A stretch of 35,041 nucleotides of DNA from positions 1-35,041 of the forward strand of contig JAPPGV010000023.1 of NCBI GenBank assembly GCA_028821235.1, read 5' to 3'. This document shows positions 1 to 7,549 of the stretch, piece by piece. The position numbers and the translations under genes are program-made. Below the pieces are notes generated by a model. It made no database searches. It was not told the origin of the DNA and was given only the letters and a program-made list of their open reading frames with translations. Numbering within the stretch: position 1 is the stretch's first letter; every line of letters begins with the position of its first letter. The DNA comes from a bacterium. GTDB taxonomy: Bacteria; Actinomycetota; Acidimicrobiia; Spongiisociales; Spongiisociaceae.

Positions 1-140
1 ATCGGCTTGTCCTCGCCGAGTTGCGAGGCGTAGGCGACCGGATGCCAGTAGTCGAACAGTGCCTGGTAGAGGCGCTCCTCGGCGGAGTGGTCGAAGCGTA
101 TCTCGTCCTCGGTCACGCTGTACTGGTCGGCAACGGTCAT
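1..140 (-). CDS. Rieske [2Fe-2S] oxygenase-like protein, N-terminal fragment
   Basis: Reading leftward from an ATG at 138-140, the first 46 residues run off the window edge. A clear GGAGG ribosome-binding site lies about 5 bases upstream of the ATG. The segment ends in a YWHPVAYAS-type block followed by GEDKP, which matches the start of Rieske non-haem iron oxygenases of the vanillate O-demethylase/phenylpropionate dioxygenase type, where (F/Y)WHPV precedes the Rieske fold. Such enzymes hydroxylate or demethylate aromatic and related substrates using electrons from a separate reductase. The cluster ligands (CxH...CxxH) lie outside the window, so the Rieske centre is not seen directly. Family assignment is reasonable; the substrate is unknown. 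Confidence 0.7.
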   Translation of the reverse strand, partial: MTVADQYSVTEDEIRFDHSAEERLYQALFDYWHPVAYASQLGEDKP

Positions 141-190
141 ATCGTCCTCCGATTTCCCGCCCTCGGATGCCCGGCCCGGCCGAGTCTACG

Positions 191-343
191 AACCTCAGGC
201 ACAGGACGTCACCGGTGGTGCGGTGTTCCTGAGGTTTAGGGCGTCATGGGTGGTGTTCTGTGCCTCAGGTTGGTGGATCGCAGCTTTCTTGAGGCTGAGG
301 GCGTCACCGGTGGTGCGGTGTTCCTGAGGTTTAGGGCGTCATG
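191..343. repeat. Intergenic palindromic repeat cluster (copy set 1)
   Basis: This stretch between the Rieske gene and the DUF1697 gene is built from a ~21-base half-site of the form CCTGAGG-YYY-AGGRCGTCA. Direct copies lie at 226-246, 286-306 and 321-341. Inverted, more degenerate copies (AACCTCAGGCACAG at 191 and TGTGCCTCAGGTT near 259-271) lie between them. A 41-base stretch is repeated exactly at 208-248 and 303-343. The same half-sites recur at 2606-2724. No gene is supported here. It may be a REP/BIME-like dispersed element. Confidence 0.75.
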
Positions 344-438
344 TCGGGCTCGAGGGGCCATATGCGAACTTGGGTTGGTTACCCTCGGGCGGCCGGTGCC
401 TCCACCGGCGCCCCGGCAGACAGCCCTGGAGACCTTCG

Positions 439-999
439 ATGCCTACCGCTGCGGACTCTCGTAAGACCAAGCGCTATCTCGTCATGCCCCGGGGTATCAA
501 CGTAGGGACCGGGAATCGGGTACAGATGGCGGGGCTCAGGTCGAAGTTGACCGAGGCGGGCTTTTCCGACGTGGCGACCGTTCTAGCGAGCGGGAACGTG
601 ATCGTTTCCGCCGGATCGGATCGACCCGACGAGGTCGCCGGCGTGGTGCGGCGGTTGCTCTCCGACGCGTTCGATGTCGATGTTCCCTGTATGGCGCGAA
701 CGGCGGGCCAGGTTCGGCGGGTGCTCGATCGCATTCCCTTGCGGGAGGTCGTCTCCAACCCGTCGCGCTACCTCGTGATCTTCCTGTCCGAGGAGCCCGA
801 TCCCGCGTTGGTAGGTGCGCTGCTGGAGGAGGACCACAGCCCTGAGGCCATCGCGATCGAAGGCACGGAGGCATACGTCTGGTCCCCGGATGGCGTTGCG
901 GCTATGACCCTCTCGTATGCCTACCTCGAGAGGCGGTTGGACGTAGTGGCTACGGCACGCAACTGGAACACCATCAACAAGATCGTCGCCAAGCTCTGA
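439..999 (+). CDS. DUF1697 family protein
   Basis: This 186-residue protein of unknown biochemical role matches the usual DUF1697 length (about 175-185). The diagnostic N-terminal signature PRGINVG followed by (V/M)xMAxLR is present at about residues 17-32. It is followed by the conserved LASGNV(I/V) block, and the C-terminal end NWNTINKI corresponds to the family's RNWxTVxKL motif. The ATG at 439 is preferred over upstream in-frame starts because it leaves the usual short lead before RGIN. The ribosome-binding site is weak (TGGAGA around 427-432). It stands alone between a palindromic repeat cluster and an amidohydrolase gene, so context gives no functional clue. Confidence 0.88.
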   Translation: MPTAADSRKTKRYLVMPRGINVGTGNRVQMAGLRSKLTEAGFSDVATVLASGNVIVSAGSDRPDEVAGVVRRLLSDAFDVDVPCMARTAGQVRRVLDRIPLREVVSNPSRYLVIFLSEEPDPALVGALLEEDHSPEAIAIEGTEAYVWSPDGVAAMTLSYAYLERRLDVVATARNWNTINKIVAKL

Positions 1000-1185
1000 C
1001 TGCTTGGCAGATGGGCTGGAGGTTCCCCAACCTTCGAGTACGCCGCCGGGTCCCCCGTCTCCGCTCCTCCTCCCGGGCAAACGGGTAACGGTCGGGCGAT
1101 CCGCGTGGCCTCTCCCTGGCTTCGGGAAACCCCGGTCTACGATCATCGACCAGGACCCGGCACGGGCTCGACGGTAGGGAGGTTC

Positions 1186-2571
1186 ATGGCGGATCCGGTG
1201 CCACCGCAGCGTTGTGACCTGCTTCTCGAGGGCGGGACCCTGGTGACCCTCGATCCGGCCCGGCCCGTGATCGAGACGGGGTACGTGGCGATCTCGGGCG
1301 AGCGGATCGTGGGAGTCGGGGAATCGGGCGGATCTCCCGAGTACCGGGCCGATCGGGTGATCTCGTGCCGTGGCCGGTTGGTGATGCCGGGCCTGGTCGA
1401 CTGCCACAACCACCTCTTCCAGTCGCTGGGACGCAGCCTGGGCGAGGGCCTGCCCGGCTGGGATTGGCTGAGCAGGTTCATGTGGCCGTACGCATCCGCG
1501 ATCACGCCGGAGGAGACCGTGTCGGCGGTATACCTGGCGGCGGTGGAGGCCGCCCTGGCCGGTACCACCGCGCTGTTGGACCATCACTACGGCCGCACCG
1601 ACTACGAGACCACCCTGGCGGTGGCGGCCGCCCTGGAGGATGTTGGCCTGAGAGGGGTGGTGGCGCGCGGCGTCACCGGCGGCTACACGGCGCTGGCCGA
1701 GCGTCAGGGCCTGCCCCGGGAGGCCTTCACGGGCAGCGACCGGGAGGAACTCGACACCACCGCGGCCTGTATCGAGGCCCGCCCTCCCGGGTCCCGGGTG
1801 GCTATATGGCCCGGCCCGATCAACACCGTCTACACCGGCCAGGACCTGCTGGCCGCCGCGGTAGAGACGGCCCGCCGGTACGGGACCGGTTGGCACACCC
1901 ATCTCAGCGCTCCCAGGAGCGACCCCGATGTCTACCGGGAGGCATACGGGGTCCGTCCGGCCATCTGGCTCCACAGCCAGGGTCTGCTTGGCCCGGATGC
2001 CGTGCTGGCCCACGCCACCTGGCTCGATGACGGTGAGATCGAGGCCATCGGCTCGACCGGTACCGCGGTGGTGCACTGCCCGATGTCCAACCAGTACGTT
2101 CCCTACGGGGTGATGCCCATGCGCCAACTCCTCGACGCCGGCGCCACCGTGGGGATGGGCACCGACGGCTCCACCTGCGGCCATCGCCAGGACCTCTTCG
2201 AGAACATGAAGATGCTGGTGCTCATGCACCGGCTGGCGGAGCTCGAACCCACCGCCTCGTCAGCCGCCGAGGCACTGCGCATCGCCACCGTAGGCGGGGC
2301 AACGGCTTTGGGCATCGATGCGGGGCGGCTGATTCCCGGGGCGCTCGGCGATGTGATCGTGCTGGACGCCACCCGACCCCACCTCACCCCGGCCCACGAC
2401 CCCCGCTCCGCCCTGGTCTATGCCGCCCGGGGCAGCGACGTGACCACGAGCATCGTGGGCGGCGAGGTCATCGTGGAGGACGGCCGCTGCACCCGGGTGG
2501 ACCAGGACGAGGTCATAGCGGAAGCCCGGGCGAGGGCGGCGGAGCTGATCGGACGGATCGGCCTGGCCTAA
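1186..2571 (+). CDS. Amidohydrolase, ATZ/TRZ (TrzA/SsnA-like) family
   Basis: This 461-residue metal-dependent hydrolase probably deaminates or dechlorinates a heterocyclic or purine-like substrate in the cytoplasm. The N-terminal beta-sandwich strand is followed by the metal motif HNH (His74, His76), then HTH with His237, His276 in VLAHATW, and the metal-binding Asp327 in GMGTDGS. These are the ATZ/TRZ-type ligands seen in S-adenosylhomocysteine/8-oxoguanine/chlorotriazine hydrolases. The length is normal for the family. The ATG at 1186 is chosen because GGGAGG lies about 4 bases upstream; an in-frame GTG at 1105 has no such site. A small hairpin and two palindromic repeats follow the stop. 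Substrate cannot be deduced. Confidence 0.9.
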   Translation: MADPVPPQRCDLLLEGGTLVTLDPARPVIETGYVAISGERIVGVGESGGSPEYRADRVISCRGRLVMPGLVDCHNHLFQSLGRSLGEGLPGWDWLSRFMWPYASAITPEETVSAVYLAAVEAALAGTTALLDHHYGRTDYETTLAVAAALEDVGLRGVVARGVTGGYTALAERQGLPREAFTGSDREELDTTAACIEARPPGSRVAIWPGPINTVYTGQDLLAAAVETARRYGTGWHTHLSAPRSDPDVYREAYGVRPAIWLHSQGLLGPDAVLAHATWLDDGEIEAIGSTGTAVVHCPMSNQYVPYGVMPMRQLLDAGATVGMGTDGSTCGHRQDLFENMKMLVLMHRLAELEPTASSAAEALRIATVGGATALGIDAGRLIPGALGDVIVLDATRPHLTPAHDPRSALVYAARGSDVTTSIVGGEVIVEDGRCTRVDQDEVIAEARARAAELIGRIGLA

Positions 2572-2588
2572 CCCCTCTCGGCAGGATA

Positions 2589-2605
2589 CGCCTGGCTGCC
2601 AGGCG
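2589..2605 (+). terminator. Short hairpin after amidohydrolase gene
   Basis: CGCCTGG-CTG-CCAGGCG forms a perfect 7-bp stem with a 3-base loop, 17 bases after the amidohydrolase stop codon. There is no T-run, because the palindromic repeat begins immediately afterwards. It may end or stabilise the transcript, but it is not a classical Rho-independent terminator. Confidence 0.3.
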
Positions 2606-2724
2606 AACCTGAGGTTCAGGACGTCATATGTGAGCGCCCTCTGCCTCAAGAACACCATAGATCGAGCATCGGCAGCGAACCTGAGGTCCAGGACGTCATA
2701 TGTGACGCCCTCTGCCTCAAGAAC
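2606..2724. repeat. Two tandemly placed copies of the palindromic repeat (copy set 2)
   Basis: Two near-identical 47-48-base imperfect palindromes lie at 2606-2653 and 2678-2724, 72 bases apart. Each starts AACCTGAGG(T)YCAGGACGTCA and ends with the inverted counterpart TGACGCCCTCTGCCTCAAGAA. They differ by only a few bases and carry the same half-site as the cluster at 191-343. The rest of this 432-base gap (2725-3003) shows no gene, no clear promoter and no other repeat. Confidence 0.75.
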
Positions 2725-3003
2725 CGCAGACGGCCCAAGTCGCGAAAATCCGGTGCTCCGCACCGGGCCCACCCCCGCCGCCACCTGTCCGATTGGGCGT
2801 GTGGATCGGCCATGCCCGGCCGGGTGCCGGGAATCGGCGGTCGCTCCACTGAGCCTTGTATGTTCCCTGGGCCGGCCGTTCCGATCGGTCTCACATCATC
2901 GGCCGGCACTTGGTGCTTGGCGTTGGGCAACGTATCTCGAAGCTAGGACAGTTTCAAGGCTGTTCTGCGAGAACGCGAAAAATAGCTCGGGTCGAAGCTA
3001 CCG

Positions 3004-3954
3004 CTAGGCGGACCACACCCTCTTGAAAAGGTCTATCCAGTTGTGGCCCATGATGCCGGCGATGGCGCCGGACGGGTAGCCCCGCCGGGCCATCTCCTCG
3101 CGGATGCCGGGAATCTTGGTGGGCGAGTCAAGATCGATGAGGCGGGGGTCGGCGCCCATCGGGTAATCCTCGACGGTCCACGCTCCGGACGCGATCATGC
3201 GCTCGACCATCTCCATACCCGACTCGCAGAAGTCCAGCCCCAGCCCCACCTGATCGGGTCCGATCATGTCCACCAGGTAGTCGATGTGGTCCACCAGGTC
3301 CGATACCGTGGCGCCCTTCCCGCCGGGTTTCACGAAGGCCGGGAAGGTGACCACCCCGACCAGGCCGCCGAGGTCCGCTACCGCCCTGATCTGCTCGTCG
3401 TCGATGTTGCGGCGATGGGGGTTTATCGCGGCCGGGTTGGAGTGGGAGAACACCGGCGGCGCCGAGGTGGCGCGCATGGCGTCCATGGTGGTGCGCCGCC
3501 CGGTGTGGGAGAGGTCCACCACGATCCCGAGCCGGTTCATCTCCCGTATCGCCTCCCGCCCGAACGCCGTGAGCGGGCCGTCCTCGCGGCTCAGGCATCC
3601 GTCGCCCAGCGGGTTGGCGAAGTTGTAGCAGAGCTGGACCATGCGGAGCCCCAGGCGGTGGAAGGCCTCGTAGTTGGAGAGGTCCTCGCCGAGGGGGACG
3701 CCGTTCTGGAAGTGGATGATCACTCCCAGCTTGCCGGGATCGGGGAACCGGTCGAAGTGGGAGGGTTCGGTGACCCCCACCAGCCGGTCGTCCCGCTCCA
3801 TCCAGCGGGCCCACTGCTCGAGTAGCCGCAGCGTCTCCGAAGGGGTCTCCCAGTTGGCCACGGTCGGCGCCCCTATGTCGACCCCGCCCTCGATGTAGAG
3901 GCCCCACGACTCGGGGTCGGTCATCAGTGGGCAGACCGCGTCCACAACCGTCAT
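3004..3954 (-). CDS. Peptidase M19 (membrane dipeptidase) homologue with altered zinc ligands
   Basis: This 316-residue protein belongs to the renal/membrane dipeptidase family, which cleaves dipeptides (often including D-amino acids) with two zinc ions. Family blocks are clear: VDLSH (His150), FSHSNP (His171), HRRN, and LGLDF with a conserved Asp. However, the usual N-terminal HxD ligand pair (VDGHNDLP in typical members) reads VDAVCPL, with Val7 and Pro9 in place of His and Asp. The bridging-Glu segment (EGG-H) reads QNGV at residues 83-86. One metal site is therefore probably lost. The ATG is preceded by AGGTGG at suitable spacing. It is monocistronic and divergent from the first ABC operon. 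It has no signal peptide, so it is probably cytoplasmic. Confidence 0.87.
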   Translation of the reverse strand: MTVVDAVCPLMTDPESWGLYIEGGVDIGAPTVANWETPSETLRLLEQWARWMERDDRLVGVTEPSHFDRFPDPGKLGVIIHFQNGVPLGEDLSNYEAFHRLGLRMVQLCYNFANPLGDGCLSREDGPLTAFGREAIREMNRLGIVVDLSHTGRRTTMDAMRATSAPPVFSHSNPAAINPHRRNIDDEQIRAVADLGGLVGVVTFPAFVKPGGKGATVSDLVDHIDYLVDMIGPDQVGLGLDFCESGMEMVERMIASGAWTVEDYPMGADPRLIDLDSPTKIPGIREEMARRGYPSGAIAGIMGHNWIDLFKRVWSA

Positions 3955-4520
3955 GAATGTCCACCTGTCGAGATTGCGGGTACCGGGCCTGAGGAAGGCC
4001 CTTCTGAGCGCGGGATTGTACCGAAAGGGAAGTACGCGGCTGTGTGATGCTAGTGGTTGTTATCCGGTTCGCCTGGTAGCTGATGTCCGATCGTTGGAAT
4101 CGAGCGGGCAAGTGGGTTATCCCAGGCTCAGATCCACCCATTGAGTCGATGGTGGGCTTGGTGCGGGTTGCGTCAGTCGGATAGGTCGGCGAGTTCCTCT
4201 TGAGGCTGCCCAAAAAACGACCCTGCTGTGGCGTTGATCCCAGCACACACAGTCCGTCACGCTGAATTGGTGGCTGCCATAAGCTCGGCACAGTGGGGCC
4301 ATGCTGCAGAGGTACAACTGGGAGACGCGGCAGGTCGCACACTCGGTGTGAACACAAGACTGCGGGCCAAGATATTCCTCGGTTTTCCCGACGTATCCGA
4401 AGGTCTCTGGGTTAAATTGAGCTATTCGCCCATGCGAGTTTGGGCCAAAAGTGGAGGCTCCTCAGCTCCTCCGAACCCGGGCGGGCCTGTGGAGACTTAC
4501 CCTGGAGGAGGGTCGACCCG
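3955..4520. other. Divergent intergenic region upstream of ABC operon 1
   Basis: This is 566 bases between the leftward M19 gene and the rightward binding-protein gene. Both promoters must lie here, but no convincing -35/-10 pair, operator dyad or riboswitch was recognised. Open frames crossing it have no family features and lack ribosome-binding sites. GGAGGAGGG at 4504-4512 is the ribosome-binding site of the downstream lipoprotein gene. Confidence 0.4.
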
Positions 4521-6299
4521 ATGCGGACTCGAGAACACGCAAATCGTAGCTACTCATATCGGAGGCGGCTCGCAATCTGGTTTGGAGTTCTCGCGCTCGT
4601 CGCCGCGGCTTGTGGCGGCGCCGAGGAGGATACTGCGGCTCCAACGACTGCGGCTCCAACGACTGCGGCTCCGACAACTGCGGCTCCGACAACTGCGGCT
4701 CCAGCCACCGATGGGGCCACGGAAACTACCCAAGCTGTAGCCACGACGGCAGCGCCAGCGGTCGCCGCCGAGTCGTGCCTCCAACCCGGATCCGAGGTCA
4801 CCATCATCAACCAGACCAACGTCCGGAATACGGTCAACCCTCTTCTCGCCATCGACACCACCGGATACTGGAGGACCGATCTGATCTTCGATCTCCTGAT
4901 CGATGTGGATCCGGATACCGCCGAAATCGTTCCGGAGTTGGCTCGTTCGTGGGACATCTCGGACGATAACTTGACATACACCTTCCACCTTCAGGAAGGG
5001 GTCGTATTCCACGACGGCGCGCCGGTGACCGCCGCGGACGTGGAGTTCACGATCGAGAGCATCCTGGCGCCTGGATTCCTGGGCCAATGGCGGCCGAGGC
5101 TCGCCAATATCGTCGGATCCGACGCATTCACGGACGGCTCAGCCGACAAGGTCGCGGGTGTTGAGGTCCATGACGACTACACGATTTCGATCACGCTGGC
5201 GAAGCCTGACGCCTCGTTCATGGCGATCTCCGTCAGAGAGGTACTGAAGGTCCTCCCGAAGCACTTGCTGGAAGGGGAAGGTCCCATCGGGGCGGATCAC
5301 CCGTTCTCGCTGCATCCGATAGGCAGTGGTCCCTATGAGTTCGTCCAGTGGACGGAGGAGAAAACGACCTTCAAGGCGTTCGATGGCTACTGGCAACCGA
5401 ATCGTGGCTGTATCGAAACTGTGCACCACGGGGGGATCCAGGATGTCAACACCATGCTGGTGGCGATGGAAACGCAACAGGCTCATGCCATGGACCGGAC
5501 TCCACCTGGCGACATAGATCGCATGGTCGCCTTGCCACACATCGACGTCGCTACCTATGACAAGGCACAGCTCGACGGTCTCGTGTTCAATGTTGAGAGC
5601 CATGAGGCTCTAGCCAATCCGGACGTTCGGCGGGCCATTGCGATGGCCATCGACAAGGAATCCTTTGTCACGAACTTCTTGGGCCAGTATGCGACCGTAC
5701 GGAACAGCTTCCTGATCAGCAACTCCTGGGCATTCGACGCGGCCGTTGAGATGCCGCCTTACGATCCCGATGCTGCGGCGGCATTGCTTGCCCAAGCGGG
5801 CTACCCCGGCGGGGAAGGTATTGAGCTGACCTTCTTCTACAACGATGGGAACAGCAATCGTGAAGGGCTGGCGATCTATGCGCAGGCAGAACTCGCCAAG
5901 CTCGGCATCGATGTCACCATCGAAACGGCCAAGTGGCCGCAGTTCATCGAAGCCGTGCGGAACGGCGAGTTCAATGTCGCCGTGATGTCTCTCCATTCCG
6001 GCTTCCCGGATCCGGCGATCATTGGACAGACGTATGGCACGGGCGAACCCGAGAACCATATGAATTACTCCAATAGCGCTGTGGACGAGGCCTTGACGGC
6101 TGCCCTACTCACGACTGACATCGATGAACGGAAGGCGCACTACTCGATTATCCAGGAGAACCTGGCGGCGGATACGCCGTTCGTGCCGGTGTTCAGCCCA
6201 CCCGGCACCGTCCTGTACAACTCGGATCTGCTCACCGACGTCTTCCCGTCCAACAACCGGATGTACTGGGATGTCCGTCAGTGGAAGGTAAACGAGTAG
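4521..6299 (+). CDS. ABC transporter substrate-binding lipoprotein, family 5 (DppA/OppA type)
   Basis: This 592-residue extracytoplasmic peptide-type binding protein is the receptor of the importer encoded just downstream. It has a basic N-terminus (RRR), a hydrophobic stretch and the lipobox LVAAAC, placing the lipidated cysteine at residue 31. An Ala/Pro/Thr linker encoded by 15-base tandem repeats follows, then an SBP_bac_5 body with typical blocks such as PELARSWDIS, FHLQEGVVFHDG, GSGPYEF and DVRRAIAMAID. The ATG at 4521 has GGAGGAGGG about 8 bases upstream. In-frame codons further upstream would bury the signal peptide. Family 5 receptors bind di- and oligopeptides, nickel chelates or glycosides. 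The partner hydrolases favour a peptide-like ligand, which is inference. Confidence 0.92.
   Translation: MRTREHANRSYSYRRRLAIWFGVLALVAAACGGAEEDTAAPTTAAPTTAAPTTAAPTTAAPATDGATETTQAVATTAAPAVAAESCLQPGSEVTIINQTNVRNTVNPLLAIDTTGYWRTDLIFDLLIDVDPDTAEIVPELARSWDISDDNLTYTFHLQEGVVFHDGAPVTAADVEFTIESILAPGFLGQWRPRLANIVGSDAFTDGSADKVAGVEVHDDYTISITLAKPDASFMAISVREVLKVLPKHLLEGEGPIGADHPFSLHPIGSGPYEFVQWTEEKTTFKAFDGYWQPNRGCIETVHHGGIQDVNTMLVAMETQQAHAMDRTPPGDIDRMVALPHIDVATYDKAQLDGLVFNVESHEALANPDVRRAIAMAIDKESFVTNFLGQYATVRNSFLISNSWAFDAAVEMPPYDPDAAAALLAQAGYPGGEGIELTFFYNDGNSNREGLAIYAQAELAKLGIDVTIETAKWPQFIEAVRNGEFNVAVMSLHSGFPDPAIIGQTYGTGEPENHMNYSNSAVDEALTAALLTTDIDERKAHYSIIQENLAADTPFVPVFSPPGTVLYNSDLLTDVFPSNNRMYWDVRQWKVNE
4632..4706 (+). 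repeat. Five 15-base tandem repeats in the lipoprotein linker
   Basis: The unit ACTGCGGCTCCAACG or ACTGCGGCTCCGACA occurs four times in a row, followed by a fifth copy diverged at its end. It encodes a Thr-Ala-Ala-Pro-Thr pattern just after the lipidated cysteine. The unit is a multiple of three, so copy-number change would lengthen or shorten the linker without breaking the frame. Confidence 0.85.
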
Positions 6300-6354
6300 A
6301 GGTCTAGCCGAACTCGTTAAGATCGGGGCAACCTGAGAAGGTGCGTTCCGACAC

Positions 6355-7368
6355 ATGAAGGAGCACGCGGCAAGCCCCTCTCCGTCCGAGCACGCCCTGC
6401 TGTCGGTGAGGGATCTGGCGGTCGACTTCGAACTCGAAGGCGGCGTCCTTCGGGCGGTGGACCGTATCTCCTACGACGTCCGTCCAGGCGAGATAGTCGG
6501 GATCGTCGGAGAGTCCGGGTCGGGCAAGAGCGTTTCGGTCCTGGCGGTTCTCCGCTTGCTCAACGTCTACACGTCAGGAGCGAGCGTCACTGGCGAGGTG
6601 CTGTTCGAGGGCCGAGATCTCTTTGCCCTCACGGCCAAGCAGATGAGGGAGATTCGCGGCAAGGACATCACCCTGATCTTCCAGGATCCCTCTTCGTCAT
6701 GGCATCCAGTGTTGAGAGTCGGTCGCCAGGTGGCCGAAGTGAGCCTGGCTCACGGGAAGATGGGATCTGACCGTGTACGGCAACACGTGGAAGGCCTGTT
6801 CGAGTCTGTCGGCATCCCCAACCCTCGGGTCAGGTACGAGCAGTACCCCCACGAGTACTCGGGCGGGATGAAGCAGAGAGCCATGATCGCCATGGCCATA
6901 GCGAACAGGCCGAAGCTCTTGATCGCGGACGAGCCCACCACTGCTCTCGATGTCACGATCCAGTCACAAGTGCTGGAATTGCTGAGAAACGTGACCGCGG
7001 AAACGGGTGCTGCCCTCATCCTGATCTCGCACGACATAGGCGTGATAGCGGAGATGGCCGACCGTGTGATCGTGATGTATGGAGGACGGGTGATGGAGGA
7101 GGGCCCGGTGGAGCAGGTGCTGCTATCGCCGCGCCATCCATACACCAGGGGACTGCTGTCGAGCCTGCCGCAGATCGACCAGGAGATGTCACGATTGCCG
7201 ACCATCCCCGGGTCTCCGCCTCAGATGTTCCAAGCACTGGCCGGCTGTCCCTTTGAACCGCGGTGCGGGCTCTCCGGGGACCGTGATCCTTGCCGGGAAT
7301 CACGGCCGTCCCTGAGACAGTGCGGCGAGGACCAGTTCTCGGCGTGCCATTTCTTCGAGGAGCTTTAA
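6355..7368 (+). CDS. Peptide-type ABC importer ATPase (DppD/OppD-like)
   Basis: This 337-residue nucleotide-binding subunit of the importer energises transport at the inner face of the membrane. It shows Walker A GESGSGKS at 52-59, Q-loop Gln110, signature YSGGMKQR at 168-175, Walker B LLIADEP at 188-194 and H-loop His226. A C-terminal oligopeptide/dipeptide domain is rich in cysteines (CPFEPRC...C...C...C), typical of the DppD/OppD class. It follows the binding-protein gene by 55 bases on the same strand, with GAGAAGG upstream as a moderate ribosome-binding site. The stop codon TAA touches the left arm of a palindromic insert that separates it from the second ATPase gene. Confidence 0.94.
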   Translation: MKEHAASPSPSEHALLSVRDLAVDFELEGGVLRAVDRISYDVRPGEIVGIVGESGSGKSVSVLAVLRLLNVYTSGASVTGEVLFEGRDLFALTAKQMREIRGKDITLIFQDPSSSWHPVLRVGRQVAEVSLAHGKMGSDRVRQHVEGLFESVGIPNPRVRYEQYPHEYSGGMKQRAMIAMAIANRPKLLIADEPTTALDVTIQSQVLELLRNVTAETGAALILISHDIGVIAEMADRVIVMYGGRVMEEGPVEQVLLSPRHPYTRGLLSSLPQIDQEMSRLPTIPGSPPQMFQALAGCPFEPRCGLSGDRDPCRESRPSLRQCGEDQFSACHFFEEL

Positions 7369-7534
7369 GTGGTCTGGCTGCGAAACAGCTTGGTGTGTTC
7401 TGGCGGTCATCGGTGTCCCGTCGCTGCGTTCCGCTTCCTCAACGTACCGCTGCGGGTACGCCTTCGTCAGCGGGCCTTGCGAGGAACACCGCTGCCGACT
7501 CCATACCACACCGCCATTCCGCAGACAGACCACT
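7368..7534. repeat. 167-bp palindromic insert between the two ATPase genes (MITE-like)
   Basis: The ends form inverted repeats: AGTGGTCTGGCTGCG at 7368-7382 and its complement CGCAGACAGACCACT at 7520-7534 match at 14 of 15 positions. Weaker pairing continues inward (GGTGTGTTCTGG against GGTGTGGTATGG). A small internal hairpin, CGTACC-GCTGCG-GGTACG, lies at 7443-7460. No protein gene is supported. Other genes of this operon overlap or lie close together, so this looks like an inserted non-autonomous element or a folded RNA. A target-site duplication could not be established. Confidence 0.55.
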
Positions 7535-7549
7535 AGGAAGTACGTGCCG

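Noticed and set aside
191-343. The repeat cluster as a CRISPR array
   Set aside because: Repeats are few and in both orientations, and the spacing lacks the regular repeat-spacer pattern; no cas genes are present.
583-2229. A 548-codon open frame on the minus strand across the DUF1697 and amidohydrolase genes
   Set aside because: It is antisense to two well-supported genes, has no family motif, and its composition (His, Gly, Arg, Pro rich) is that of a GC-rich shadow frame.
3128-4357. A 409-codon minus-strand frame over the M19 gene and its upstream region
   Set aside because: It is a frame-shifted reading of the M19 gene; the true frame has family motifs and a ribosome-binding site.
4228-4740. 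A 170-codon plus-strand open frame before and into the first receptor gene
   Set aside because: Its end is the repetitive linker read in another frame (LRLQRLRLRQ), and its start lacks a ribosome-binding site.
7368-7534. Calling the palindromic insert a full insertion sequence
   Set aside because: It has no transposase frame and no established target duplication, so only a MITE-like or structured element can be claimed.
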